A stretch of DNA of 64,000 bases, taken from JAGCJX01 sp045638645 (GTDB lineage Bacteria > Bacteroidota > Bacteroidia > Bacteroidales > UBA932). Below are positions 8,836 to 18,300 of the stretch, piece after piece (positions within the stretch are counted from its first letter, which is position 1; each line of letters begins with the position of its first letter). Location: positions 62,001-126,000 of the forward strand of contig JAZUBU010000015.1 in the NCBI GenBank assembly GCA_045638645.1, given 5' to 3'. Both the position numbers and the translations under genes were made by a program. The notes beneath the pieces are model-generated. The model was not told the DNA's origin and did not search any database. It saw only the letters and a list, made by a program, of their open reading frames with translations.

Positions 8836-10059
8836 CTATAAATAGGTTAATTGGCTGATATTCTGTTGATCAAACAAATCTTGCGCGACGGATAACAATT
8901 CGTCGGAGGAGATGTTTTCAATCAGGGAGCGGATTTCTTCGCGGCTTCGGATCTTTCCATGCGTCAACAGGCTCTTTCCCATTGCCAGTACCTGGCTTTC
9001 CCCGTTGTCAGAGGATATCGCCCATTGGCCCAGAAACTGTTTTTTTGCCGCCCGTAGGGAGGCTTCCGATAGCTTGTGGTTGCAAAGATGCTCCAATTCT
9101 TTGTGAACCAGTTGGGAACATCGATCGTAGTGGTCGTGGTCGCAGCCAAAGTAGATGCAGAAACAGCCGGTGTCCCGGTAGGTGTTGTACGAGGCATCTA
9201 CGCTGTACACCAAGGCATTTTTTTCACGCAGCAAGGTGTTGAGCCGGGAATTTGCAGCAGGACCACCCAAGAGGTTGATCAAAAGGACCAGGGCATTTCG
9301 GTGGGGATCAAACGTGGAATAAGCCGGCCCCCCAATCAGGCAGTGGGTCTGGTAGCCTTTGCGTTTGATTTCTTTGAGGAATGGTTTTGCGGCCTGGGTA
9401 ACCGGGGGGAGTGACTCGGTTTTGGGGAAGTCTCCGGTCAGGTAACGGTGTCTTTCCAGCGATCGTCGGATCCAGGATGCAATCCGTTCTTCCGGGTAGT
9501 CGGCCATGACAGTCAGGCTCATTTTTTCCGGTAGGAAGGAACGTTGGACGTACTCTACGATGTGCTCACGCCGGATTTTCTTCAAAGATTTGGCATAACC
9601 CAATACCGGGGTCGCCAAGGAGGTGCCTGCAAACAGCGTTTCTTCAAAGTCGTCAAAGATTTGCTCTGCAGGGGCATCTTTGTAGGAATTGATTTCGTCC
9701 AAGATGACTACCCGTTCTTTTTCCACTTCCTTTTCGGGAAAGGTGGAGGAAAAAGCCATTTCCACGAGCAGGTCGATGGCCTTGGGCAGGTCTTCTTTCA
9801 GAACGGTGGCATGTAGGACGGTGTCTTCTTTGGTGGTATAGGCATTCAATTCGCCCCCGAGCCGTTCCAGCCGGTTGTTGATGGACGAGGCATTGCGTTG
9901 GGCGGTACCTTTGAAAAGCAGGTGCTCGGTGAAGTGTGCCAGCCCGGACAGTGTCCCTTCGTCGCGGGTGCCGCTGCGTATGCTCAATGCACAGTAAGCA
10001 ACGGGACTGTTGCTTTGTTGGCTGGCAATTTGGAGACCGTGTAGATCAAGGATTGTCAT
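8836..10059 (-). CDS. M16 family zinc metallopeptidase (insulinase-like)
   Basis: This 407-residue protein carries the inverted zinc motif HFTEH (HxxEH, within LAHFTEHLLFKGT, about 42-54). The distal glutamate is probably that of ILDEINSYKD, about 75 residues further on. The C-terminal half is the non-catalytic M16 domain. Bacteroidota M16 peptidases of this size usually work as processing proteases. There is no signal peptide, so it appears cytoplasmic. It follows the hypothetical gene by 1 bp. Confidence 0.88.
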   Translation of the reverse strand: MTILDLHGLQIASQQSNSPVAYCALSIRSGTRDEGTLSGLAHFTEHLLFKGTAQRNASSINNRLERLGGELNAYTTKEDTVLHATVLKEDLPKAIDLLVEMAFSSTFPEKEVEKERVVILDEINSYKDAPAEQIFDDFEETLFAGTSLATPVLGYAKSLKKIRREHIVEYVQRSFLPEKMSLTVMADYPEERIASWIRRSLERHRYLTGDFPKTESLPPVTQAAKPFLKEIKRKGYQTHCLIGGPAYSTFDPHRNALVLLINLLGGPAANSRLNTLLREKNALVYSVDASYNTYRDTGCFCIYFGCDHDHYDRCSQLVHKELEHLCNHKLSEASLRAAKKQFLGQWAISSDNGESQVLAMGKSLLTHGKIRSREEIRSLIENISSDELLSVAQDLFDQQNISQLTYL

Positions 10060-10060
10060 A

Positions 10061-10924
10061 TTAAAATGAGTAGGGAACGGCCAGACGTCGGATGTCGTCC
10101 GTCAGGAAACCTTTTCTGTTCCGGTTGGAAATCTTGTGTTTTCGGTAGAAGAGGAGTTCGTAGGTATCTGCACGGACAATCATTTTGTAGCAGTATCCAT
10201 TCCGTTCGTCGTTCAGCGGATACAGGACGAGGGAAACGCAGGTATTCGGTGTGCCTGCTGCCAGGGCCGCATCAATTTCATCAGCGGTTGCCATTCGCGC
10301 TTTTCCGCCGAAAAGCTCCTGCAGTTCCTCTTCGCCCATCGTACTGGCGAAGTCATCCTGTTCAAAAAGAATGGAGAATTGGTTGTTGCCGTCCATACCG
10401 TCTGCATAATCATTCAACCCTGAGAAATGATTCCGGTTCTCACGGATGACCTTGACGATGTGGGATTGGATGATGCGGACGTAGGCAGGCAGGAAAGGAA
10501 AAATCCTTCCTTCGGTGTCTTGCAGGGATTGCAAAGGGAGTGACAGCACTTCGGGAAGTTCTCCGATACCCTCGTTCGCAGCAGGATCTCCTTTGAGCAG
10601 GGTCAGGAATTCCATAGAGGGTTCTTTCTCTGTCTGGTATTGTCCGTTGGTACGAATGAGAAAATAGTAGGAAGAGTCGGATTTCAACCGTTCAAAATCT
10701 TCCCAGGAACAAAATTCGTAGGGGGAGAGGAACCAGTCTGCTTCGATTGCTTGGCGCAACAGCAGGTCAATCATCGAGTCCGGTTGCGGCAAGACGATTT
10801 TGGTTGTTTTGGACTGGAAGTCCAGGATGTCGTTTTGGTTCCGTTTTTCAAACCATTTTCCGATTTGGGCATTGGCCGTCAGGCAAAAGCAGCAGGCAGC
10901 GACTACTAAAAACCATTTTTTCAT
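10061..10924 (-). CDS. Secreted or periplasmic protein of unknown function
   Basis: I do not recognise the family. From ATG 10924 the product is 287 residues with a clear signal peptide (MKKWFLVVAACCFCLTANA, cleavage before QIGKWF). The rest is soluble, with acidic and aromatic-rich segments and a basic C terminus (RKHKISNRNRKGF). An upstream in-frame ATG at 11008 is rejected because it would read through the efp terminator hairpin and bury the signal peptide. The gene leads the leftward set with M16 peptidase, methyltransferase, dnaX and lptB, with only 1 bp before the M16 gene. A periplasmic or outer-membrane-associated role is inferred from the signal peptide only. Confidence 0.65.
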   Translation of the reverse strand: MKKWFLVVAACCFCLTANAQIGKWFEKRNQNDILDFQSKTTKIVLPQPDSMIDLLLRQAIEADWFLSPYEFCSWEDFERLKSDSSYYFLIRTNGQYQTEKEPSMEFLTLLKGDPAANEGIGELPEVLSLPLQSLQDTEGRIFPFLPAYVRIIQSHIVKVIRENRNHFSGLNDYADGMDGNNQFSILFEQDDFASTMGEEELQELFGGKARMATADEIDAALAAGTPNTCVSLVLYPLNDERNGYCYKMIVRADTYELLFYRKHKISNRNRKGFLTDDIRRLAVPYSF

Positions 10925-10946
10925 TCTTGTTCGGGGTGTAGGCAGA

Positions 10947-10974
10947 AGAAATAGGCTGGCCTTTTGGACCAGCC
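10947..10974 (-). terminator. Terminator after efp
   Basis: Read leftward, GGCTGG (10974-10969), one bulged base, CC, a four-A loop, GG and CCAGCC (10959-10954) form a stable hairpin followed by a T-rich stretch. It lies 35 bp after the efp stop. Confidence 0.65.
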
Positions 10975-11008
10975 CGAGGGTTAGATAGTTTTTTGGTAAT
11001 TTGTTCAA

Positions 11009-11575
11009 TTATCGAACACGTTCACCGTAGGAGCGGTCTTCGGTATTCACCTTGATTTTTTCACCTTGGTTGATGAACAAGGGTACCATGATTTCTGCTC
11101 CGGTTTCCAAGGTGGCCGCTTTCAATGCATTGGTGGAAGCGGTATCACCTTTTACAGCAGGTTCGGTGTAGGTAACTTCCAATTCTACGTAGGTGGGAAG
11201 TTCGCAGGTCAGACAACGTTCTTCATCTGCCAGGAACATCATTTCTACGGTTTGACCTTCCTTCATCAAATCTGCATTTTCAACCATTTCGGGAGCCAAT
11301 GAGATTTGTTCGAAAGTTTCGGTATGCATGAAGTTGAAACCCATATCGTCCTTGTAAAGGAATTGGTAGGGACGTCTTTCAACGCTGATTTGTTCTACTT
11401 TTTCACCAGCAGAGAAGGTGTTTTCCAAAATACGGCCGTTTTCCAAGTTGCGGAGTTTGGTTTTAACGAAAGCGGCACCTTTGCCGGGTTTTACGTGTTG
11501 GAACCAAACAATGGAGCAAGGCTTGCCGTTGAAGTTGAGGTAAAAGCCGTTTTTAAAATCTGCAGTAGTTGCCAT
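11009..11575 (-). CDS. efp: Translation elongation factor P
   Basis: This 188-residue protein has the three beta-barrel domains of EF-P. The tip loop is KPGKGAAF with Lys32 at the position that is modified in E. coli. The C-terminal signature is TGAEIMVPLFINQGEKIKV. EF-P relieves ribosome stalling at polyproline stretches. It follows ispH by 11 bp, and a -7 box inside the ispH 3' end may give it separate expression. Confidence 0.97.
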   Translation of the reverse strand: MATTADFKNGFYLNFNGKPCSIVWFQHVKPGKGAAFVKTKLRNLENGRILENTFSAGEKVEQISVERRPYQFLYKDDMGFNFMHTETFEQISLAPEMVENADLMKEGQTVEMMFLADEERCLTCELPTYVELEVTYTEPAVKGDTASTNALKAATLETGAEIMVPLFINQGEKIKVNTEDRSYGERVR

Positions 11576-11586
11576 AAAATATTGAT

Positions 11587-12501
11587 TTATTTAAATTTAA
11601 CTAAATTTTCAAATTTGGAGCTGCAAATATACGAAAAAACTTGTTCCAACTGCCATTTTGGGGTGGAAGTGGCGCCGCAAATTCCCACAGAATCTTCCGG
11701 TTGGAACCAGTCGGCCTGTATTTCGTCCGTTTTTTCAATCATGTGGGTGCGTGGATTGACTTGTTTGCAGAGTTCGCACAAGATGTGACCGTTGGAACTT
11801 TCCTTTCCGCTGACGAACAGAATGACCTGATGTTCCGCTGCGAATTTCTGCAGGTTCGGGTGGCGGGAGGAGACTTGCCGGCAAATGGTATTGTGTACCT
11901 GGATGTGGTCCGTATGGCCGATGTGCTTTTGGACAAAGTCTTTCAAGTGATTGCCAAGTTCGTGGTATTGCAGGGGATCTTTGGTGGTTTGGGAAAAGAC
12001 TTCGATGGGGTAGGACAGGGATTTCCCGGCTTGCTCCAGCCAATGTTGCAAGTCGGTCAGGTGTTCCAGAACAATGGCCTTGCCTTCGGTCTGCCCGACA
12101 AGTCCGTTGACTTCAGCGTGGCCGATTTTTCCGAAGATGAGCAGGGTGCCGTTTTGGGAGAGCAACTGGAGGTGTGTTTTCTGGATTTTCTTTTGCAGTT
12201 GCAGCACGACCGGGCAGGTGCAATCGATCAGGGTCAGGCCCCGCTCTTCAGCCATTTTGTAGGTGGAAGGCGGTTCTCCGTGAGCCCGGATCAGGACTGT
12301 CTCGTTGTGGAGGGCGCGCATCCGGTCGTATGAGATGACCTCCAGACCTTTGGCGTGGAGACGTTCTACCTCGGTACCGTTGTGTACGATGGACCCCAAG
12401 GAGTAAAGAAAGGGATGCTCCTCCAGGTATTTGTCGGCTTGTTCTACGGCCCGGACTACACCGTAGCAGTAGCCGGAATTTTCATCAATGGTCGCTTTCA
12501 T
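11587..12501 (-). CDS. ispH: 4-hydroxy-3-methylbut-2-enyl diphosphate reductase
   Basis: This 304-residue enzyme catalyses the last step of the non-mevalonate (MEP) isoprenoid pathway. The iron-sulfur cysteines are visible as Cys12 (SGYCYGV), Cys96 (DCTCPVV) and Cys207 (HNTICRQ). Substrate-binding His motifs are SLGSIVHN, RAHGEP and GHAEVNG. The start overlaps the end of cmk by 17 bp, so translation of the two is probably coupled. Confidence 0.96.
   Translation of the reverse strand: MKATIDENSGYCYGVVRAVEQADKYLEEHPFLYSLGSIVHNGTEVERLHAKGLEVISYDRMRALHNETVLIRAHGEPPSTYKMAEERGLTLIDCTCPVVLQLQKKIQKTHLQLLSQNGTLLIFGKIGHAEVNGLVGQTEGKAIVLEHLTDLQHWLEQAGKSLSYPIEVFSQTTKDPLQYHELGNHLKDFVQKHIGHTDHIQVHNTICRQVSSRHPNLQKFAAEHQVILFVSGKESSNGHILCELCKQVNPRTHMIEKTDEIQADWFQPEDSVGICGATSTPKWQLEQVFSYICSSKFENLVKFK
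11624..11631 (-). promoter_or_regulatory. Candidate -7 box for efp inside ispH
   Basis: TATATTTG on the minus strand matches the Bacteroidota -7 consensus. It lies within the last codons of ispH, about 48 bp before the efp ATG. No good -33 element is seen. Confidence 0.35.
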
Positions 12502-13189
12502 TGTTGAGGAATTGGGGAAGGATGGATCGGATCCATTCCATTTGGTCTTCCATCGTCATGTGGGTGTTGTCCAGGATGAGGGCATCCTCCGCCTGGGTCA
12601 GCGGATGGGTTTCGCGGCTGGAGTCAATGATATCCCTCTGTTGGAGATTCTGCAGAACGGCTTCCAAGGTCGCTTCGGGCTGTTTGGGAAGCAGTTCTTT
12701 CAACCGTCTTTCGGCCCGAACGAGCGGGTCGGCGGTCATAAAAATCTTCAGTTCTGCATCGGGAAATACAGCGGTACCGATATCTCGGCCGTCCATGACC
12801 ACGCCCTTCCTTTTGCCCAGTTCGATCAGTTTTTCATCCACAAACGAGCGTACTTGTGGAAGCACAGCAATGTGGCTGACCTGGTTGGATACATTCAAAT
12901 GGCGTATTTCCTGTTCCACGTTTTCTCCGTTCAAGTAGGTTTCGTTTTTTTTGGAGGCCTCGTTGTACACAAAATGAATCCGGATGTTTTCAAGTTCCGG
13001 GATGAGGGCTTCCAGGTCAATCCGATGGTCAGGCATGAGAATGCCTTTCCGGGCCATATGCAAGGTGACAGCACGGTACAAGGCTCCGGTGTCTATGTAG
13101 ACATAACCCAACTCAGAGGCAATTCTTTGGGCAAAACTGCTCTTTCCGGTAGAGGAATATCCGTCGATGGCGATGATGATTTTTTTCAT
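12485..13189 (-). CDS. cmk: Cytidylate kinase
   Basis: This 234-residue kinase phosphorylates CMP and dCMP. It has the P-loop GYSSTGKS right after MKKIIIAID, then YIDTGALYRA and VVMDGRDIGTAVFP. The ATG at 13189 is preferred over 13207 because it begins directly with the strand leading to the P-loop, as in the family. It is the first gene of the cmk-ispH-efp set and overlaps ispH by 17 bp. Confidence 0.95.
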   Translation of the reverse strand: MKKIIIAIDGYSSTGKSSFAQRIASELGYVYIDTGALYRAVTLHMARKGILMPDHRIDLEALIPELENIRIHFVYNEASKKNETYLNGENVEQEIRHLNVSNQVSHIAVLPQVRSFVDEKLIELGKRKGVVMDGRDIGTAVFPDAELKIFMTADPLVRAERRLKELLPKQPEATLEAVLQNLQQRDIIDSSRETHPLTQAEDALILDNTHMTMEDQMEWIRSILPQFLNNESDH

Positions 13190-13204
13190 AAGTCTTATGC
13201 CGGA

Positions 13205-13232
13205 CAAAAATACGAAAAATAAACTATATTTG
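13205..13232. promoter_or_regulatory. Divergent -7 boxes for cmk and the Ppx/GppA gene
   Basis: The 61-bp gap carries two perfect TAnnTTTG boxes back to back. TATTTTTG at 13212-13205 faces cmk, and TATATTTG at 13225-13232 faces the phosphatase gene, 18 bp before its ATG. -33 elements are weak in both directions. Confidence 0.55.
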
Positions 13233-13250
13233 TAGAGTTATAACTACAAG

Positions 13251-14189
13251 ATGAAATACGCAGTCATTGATATGGGTACCAATGTCTTCGGTCTGCTCAT
13301 GGCAGAAGACTCCCCGCACGGACTACAATTCGTGGGTGAATACAAAGTTGCTGCCCGGTTGGGGGACGGAGGGCTTGCGGGGGGCAATTTGTCTTCCCAT
13401 GCCTTTGACGCTGCACAGCGGGCTTATGAGCAGCTGCTGGATCACTTGGAGAAAACCGGTGAATCGTGGCAGGTACTGGGGGTGGCTACTTCCGCTTTTC
13501 GGGAGGCTGGCAATGGGGAAGCGCTGAGGTCGGTGCTGACCGATCGTTTTGGTGTGCCGATTCACATCGTGAGTGGAGATCAGGAGGCCCTGCTGATTGC
13601 AAAAGGTATTCTGGCGGCGCATCCGCAGGTGTCCGGAACGGTCCTGTTGATGGATATCGGTGGGGGAAGCAACGAATTTATTTTACTCCGGGATAAAAAA
13701 ATATTGTGGAAAATGAGTTTTCCGTTGGGTATGGCTCGAATGTTGGAGCGATTTTCCCCGGCTGATCCGGTCTCACCTCAGATGATTGTGGAATTCCGGC
13801 GTTATTGTGCAGATTCCTTACAACCCCTGATCGAGGTGATACAGCGGGAGCAGCCTTCGGTGTTGATTGGTTCTTCGGGATCATTTGAGACATTTCGGGA
13901 CTTGTTGGCCGGCTCGCACACAGCGTTGGGACAGCCGGGTTTCAACCCCTCCCTGACCTTTGATCCTGTGGCGTTGAGGTCGTTGTTTGCCCGTTTGGTA
14001 GCCTCTCGACGACAGGAACGTTTGCAGTGGCCCTGCATGACTCCGGTGCGGGTGGATTTTATTGTGTTGGCTGCTCTGTTTACGGAATTTGTGTGGAATT
14101 TGTTGCCGGAAGGAGCTGAAATCAGACAGTCCTCCTATTCGTTGAAGGAAGGCGCTATGATGTATTGGAAAGAAAAAACAGAAGCATAA
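13251..14189 (+). CDS. Ppx/GppA family phosphatase
   Basis: This 312-residue protein has the ASKHA fold motifs of exopolyphosphatase/pppGpp phosphatase: the phosphate-1 loop AVIDMGTNVFGL (about 4-15), SGDQEALLIAKG and the phosphate-2 loop LLMDIGGGSNEFIL (about 130-143). It is a short form with only the two ASKHA domains. Likely substrates are inorganic polyphosphate or pppGpp. The sigma-54 activator gene follows after 7 bp, suggesting co-transcription. Confidence 0.9.
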   Translation: MKYAVIDMGTNVFGLLMAEDSPHGLQFVGEYKVAARLGDGGLAGGNLSSHAFDAAQRAYEQLLDHLEKTGESWQVLGVATSAFREAGNGEALRSVLTDRFGVPIHIVSGDQEALLIAKGILAAHPQVSGTVLLMDIGGGSNEFILLRDKKILWKMSFPLGMARMLERFSPADPVSPQMIVEFRRYCADSLQPLIEVIQREQPSVLIGSSGSFETFRDLLAGSHTALGQPGFNPSLTFDPVALRSLFARLVASRRQERLQWPCMTPVRVDFIVLAALFTEFVWNLLPEGAEIRQSSYSLKEGAMMYWKEKTEA

Positions 14190-14196
14190 GATTATT

Positions 14197-15360
14197 ATGA
14201 ACATTTTGATCATTGATGATGAGCGGAGCATTCGCAATACGCTCAAGGAAATTCTTGAATTCGAAGGACATACCATTACTTTGGCGGAAGATGGTGCGCA
14301 GGGTTTGGAAAAGGCTGTCGCCGGAAATTTTGATGCCATCTTCTGCGATATCAAAATGCCCAACATGGATGGCCTCGAGGCGTTGGAAAAGATGATGGCC
14401 GCCGGATGTGATTCTCCGGTAATCATGATCTCCGGCCATGGATCCATTGATACTGCGGTGGATTGCATCAAGAAGGGTGCGTTTGATTTCATCCAGAAGC
14501 CGTTGGACCTGAACCGGATTCTGATCACCTTGAAAAATGCCACCGATAAGGGACGTCTGGTCAAGGAAACGAAAATCTTGAAGAAAAAGGTGGCCCGAAT
14601 ACCCGAAATCGTAGGAGAATCGGCTCCGATTGTCCGAATCAAGGAAATGATTGAACGGGTCGCACCCACCGAAGCACGGGTGTTGATCACCGGGTCAAAC
14701 GGTACAGGAAAGGAATTGGTAGCCCGTTGGTTGCACGAAAAGAGCAGCCGTTCCTCCATGCCTTTTGTTGAGGTCAATTGTGCGGCTATCCCTAGTGAAT
14801 TGATTGAGAGTGAACTTTTTGGGCATGAGAAAGGGGCATTTACTTCTGCGGTCAAGCAACACAAAGGAAAATTCGAGCAGGCGGATGGAGGAACCCTCTT
14901 TCTGGATGAAATTGGCGATATGAGTCTTGCCGCTCAAGCCAAGGTTTTGCGCGTTTTGCAGGAAAACAAGCTCTCCCGGGTGGGCAGTGACAAAGATATC
15001 AATGTACGTGTCCGCGTGGTTGCTGCAACCAACAAAAACCTTCGGGAAGAAATTGAAAAGGGACGTTTTCGGGAAGACTTGTATCACCGTCTGTCGGTCA
15101 TTGTCATCCATGTTCCGACCCTGGCCGACCGTCGGGACGATATCCCGTTGCTGGTACAGCATTTTATCCGTCAGATCTGCGAGGAGGCGGGCAAGCCCTT
15201 GCGTCCGATTGAACCAGCAGCCTTGACCGAATTGCAAACCCATCCCTGGACCGGAAACATCCGGGAATTACGCAACGTCGTAGAGCGGTTGCTGATTTTG
15301 TCGGGTCCGGTCATTACGCTGGAGGACGTGCTGCTGTATGCGGCTCCGGTCGGACACTAG
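14197..15360 (+). CDS. Sigma-54-dependent response regulator lacking a DNA-binding domain
   Basis: This 387-residue protein has an N-terminal receiver domain (DDE at 7-9, phosphoacceptor Asp51 in FCDIKMPN, Lys101). The AAA+ sigma-54 activator domain has Walker A GSNGTGKE (166-173), ESELFGHEKGAFTSA (the GAFTGA loop with Ser for Gly), GGTLFLDEIGDM and the Arg-finger region FREDLYHRL. It stops about 25 residues after HPWTGNIRELRN, so the usual Fis-type helix-turn-helix is absent. It may activate sigma-54 RNA polymerase from solution, as FlgR-type activators do, or through a partner. It converges on the large kinase gene, and the two stop codons share the palindrome CTAG. Confidence 0.92.
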   Translation: MNILIIDDERSIRNTLKEILEFEGHTITLAEDGAQGLEKAVAGNFDAIFCDIKMPNMDGLEALEKMMAAGCDSPVIMISGHGSIDTAVDCIKKGAFDFIQKPLDLNRILITLKNATDKGRLVKETKILKKKVARIPEIVGESAPIVRIKEMIERVAPTEARVLITGSNGTGKELVARWLHEKSSRSSMPFVEVNCAAIPSELIESELFGHEKGAFTSAVKQHKGKFEQADGGTLFLDEIGDMSLAAQAKVLRVLQENKLSRVGSDKDINVRVRVVAATNKNLREEIEKGRFREDLYHRLSVIVIHVPTLADRRDDIPLLVQHFIRQICEEAGKPLRPIEPAALTELQTHPWTGNIRELRNVVERLLILSGPVITLEDVLLYAAPVGH

Positions 15361-18300
15361 TCCTCCGGAAGTGCGGTCTCGGTTTGAGTTATGTATTTGG
15401 GCAGGAGCAGATAGAAGTTCGCTCCGCCCATTTTTTGTGACCGTTCGTAATGGATGCTGCCGTTGCTTTGTTCCACAATATTTTTGCAGATGGCAAGTCC
15501 CAGACCGGTTCCCCCGGTTTTGGTTGTGAAGTTGGGTTTGAACAACTTGTTCAGGTTTTCTTCGCTCACGCCGGCCCCATCGTCTTCTACCTGAATCCGG
15601 TAGTGATTTTCTTCGGGGCTGAGTGTCACCCGTACCTGACCTCCTTCTCCTCCTTCCACCGCTTGGATGGCATTGGAGATGAGGTTGACGAAAACACGGG
15701 TGATCTGGCTTCTGCGGGCTTGCACGCAAGCGGCCTTCACGGATGATTCATAGGTGACGGTAACGTTGTCACGGTTGTTGAACAGATGGGTCTGGTCTTG
15801 AAGCAGGGCACACAAGTCCACCAAGGAAATTTCCTCGTTGTAGAACTTGGCAAAGTTCGAGAATTCAGCGGCCGTATCGGACAGGATATCGATCTGCTCC
15901 AGCAGCGAGTTGGAGACAGCGACAAAGCGCTGGTCCCAATCCGGAACATTTTGCTGCTGCATCCGGCGCAGGTGCTGAATGCTCAATCGCATGGGCGTTA
16001 AGGGATTCTTGATCTCGTGGGCAATTTGTCGGGCCATTTCACGCCAGGCCTGCTCCCGTTCGCTTTCTGCCAGTTGTCGGGAACTTCGTTCGAGGTCGTC
16101 CACCATCTTATTGTAGGTTTTGACCACGATGCCGATTTCATCCTGTCCATCGTAATCAATGTGCTCGGCCTTTTGGGTGATGTCGGTCTGTTCCATCTTC
16201 CGGCTCAATTCCGCCAGAGGACGGGTCAGGGAATTGGAGACGATGCTACCGGCAAAAAGGGCCGTCAGAATCAGTAGCAGGTAGATGTTGATGATGGCCG
16301 CGATGATCGTTGCGGCATTTCCTTCGAGCCCGGTGTACGCGGCAAAGTAGGGAATGTTCAGGATGGCAATCATGCGCCCGCTGCTATTGAAAATGGGGGC
16401 ATAGAGGGAGGTGTAGTCCTGGCTTGCGATGCTTTCGTTCAGAATTACCAGTTTCTGGTTGTGCCGTTGGATGGATTCAAATGCGGCCGGGTTCATCCGG
16501 GAGCTGACCAGCATCCGGTCAAAGACTTCGTTTTTGGTGGAGCGGATGAGGTGACCGTTTGGATCAAACAGGTTGATGTCCACTTGGGTGTTGTTTGAAA
16601 TCCGGTCCATGGCATTGTAAAACTCTTGCGTGTTCAAGTCCTGCAAGGTGCGGGCGTACCGGCAGCGTTCCGTCAGACTGTTGACCGCTGTTGCCATTTT
16701 TTCTTCCATTTGGATGCGGTTGTTTTCCCGCATCAGGTTTACGGCGAAGATGACGCTGCCAGCGCCCATGAAGATGAGGGCGAAGACCAGGGCGGTGGTT
16801 AGCAGGAACGTGATTTTTCGTCTCAGCGAGTTGCGTGTGACCAGTTGTTCAGCCCGCTTCTTTCGGCGGATGGTGTAGGTCGCACAGAAGAACAGCAGGC
16901 CGTTGAAGATGGTCAGGTAGGAGAAGAACAGAACATAAGAAAACAAACTGCGTTTCTCCCGACTGATCATAATGACGCGGTCTTCGGAAATCTTGTTGAT
17001 GAAGTGCTGGTAGCCATTGATGGTATGGTAACTGTATCCCTGGGGTGTTTCAAAGTCCAGGTGTACCGGGTAATTGTATCGGCCTTTGTAGGAGATGAGT
17101 CGGTTCTGGTAGTACTTGGCATAGGAGTAATTGCTGGGCATCAGGTTGCCTTCCAGTTTCTTGGAGTCCAGCAGCAGGGACGGGTAACCGATGACATCCA
17201 GGTTGTTGTTGTTGGAGAGCTTGGAACGGATCTGCAGGTACAGGATGTAGTGGTTTCCATGGAGCAGCATGGGAAACGATCCGATGTAGGAGGAATTGCT
17301 TCTGTAATCGTTGATGTAGTAGAACGACGAGGTGGGTGAGAGGGGTATTCCATACTGCTCAATAATTTGTCGGTTCAGATATTGGAAGCAGTTCACCGGA
17401 TAGGCATAGCTGTCTGTTTGCAGGACATCCCGGTTGTTGCAGACATAAATGTGGATGTCGTGTGTCTGTAGAATGTTCCATAAGTACTGTTCCGATATCC
17501 GGTCACGGATAATCTCTGTACCACGGTTCATCAGCATCAGGGCCTGGATGATCCGGTCGTTGGCAATCTCGTCTTCCATCTCTTTGAGTTGGAGTTCCAG
17601 GGCCAGGTCCCGGTCAACGGAGAGTTTTGAACTCCAGATCTTGCATCGTTCTTCTTCCCGGACAAATCCGAAGTATCCGATGGAGCAGACCATGTAGAAG
17701 GAGATGCAGATGACGTAGATGATCATGCTTCGGAAGGAGTAGTGCCGGTATTTCTTGGCACCCTTCCAGGCGGTAATAGCCAGGCGGGTGGAGAAGAATA
17801 GGGCTACGAACAGCAGGAAGTAGATGCCGTAGATGAGGATGCTGTATTGTGTGATTTCTTCAAGCCGGAACAATTCCAGGACAATGTTGGAATGAATGAG
17901 TACGGACCGGAGGGTCTCGTGGATGTAGAGCAGCAGAATAAGGGGCCAGCCGGTCAGTGCGATCTGGGCACATCGTTTCCAGCCATTTTTCAGTAGAAAA
18001 AGGTGGTGCAGGAGGCTTTTGCTGGTCAGGACAACCGCCATCGACTGTAAAAAGACAAATAAGTGGTTGGCCAGCAGTTTGGCCAGCGAGTTGAAAAGAT
18101 GGTTGTCCGCATAAATGCTGGGTGAGATCAGCGGATTGTCCTGGCGCAGATCCCCCAGCAGGGTAAACATCAATAGCCGTGCTGCGATGAGACACGTCGC
18201 GGTGACGAGCCAACTGCGCAAGCTCCGTTGCCGTTCATGCATCGAAAAAACGGCAGCCAGGGCAAACAGGAGGGAGAACCATCGGAAGAACGTAAAGGGA

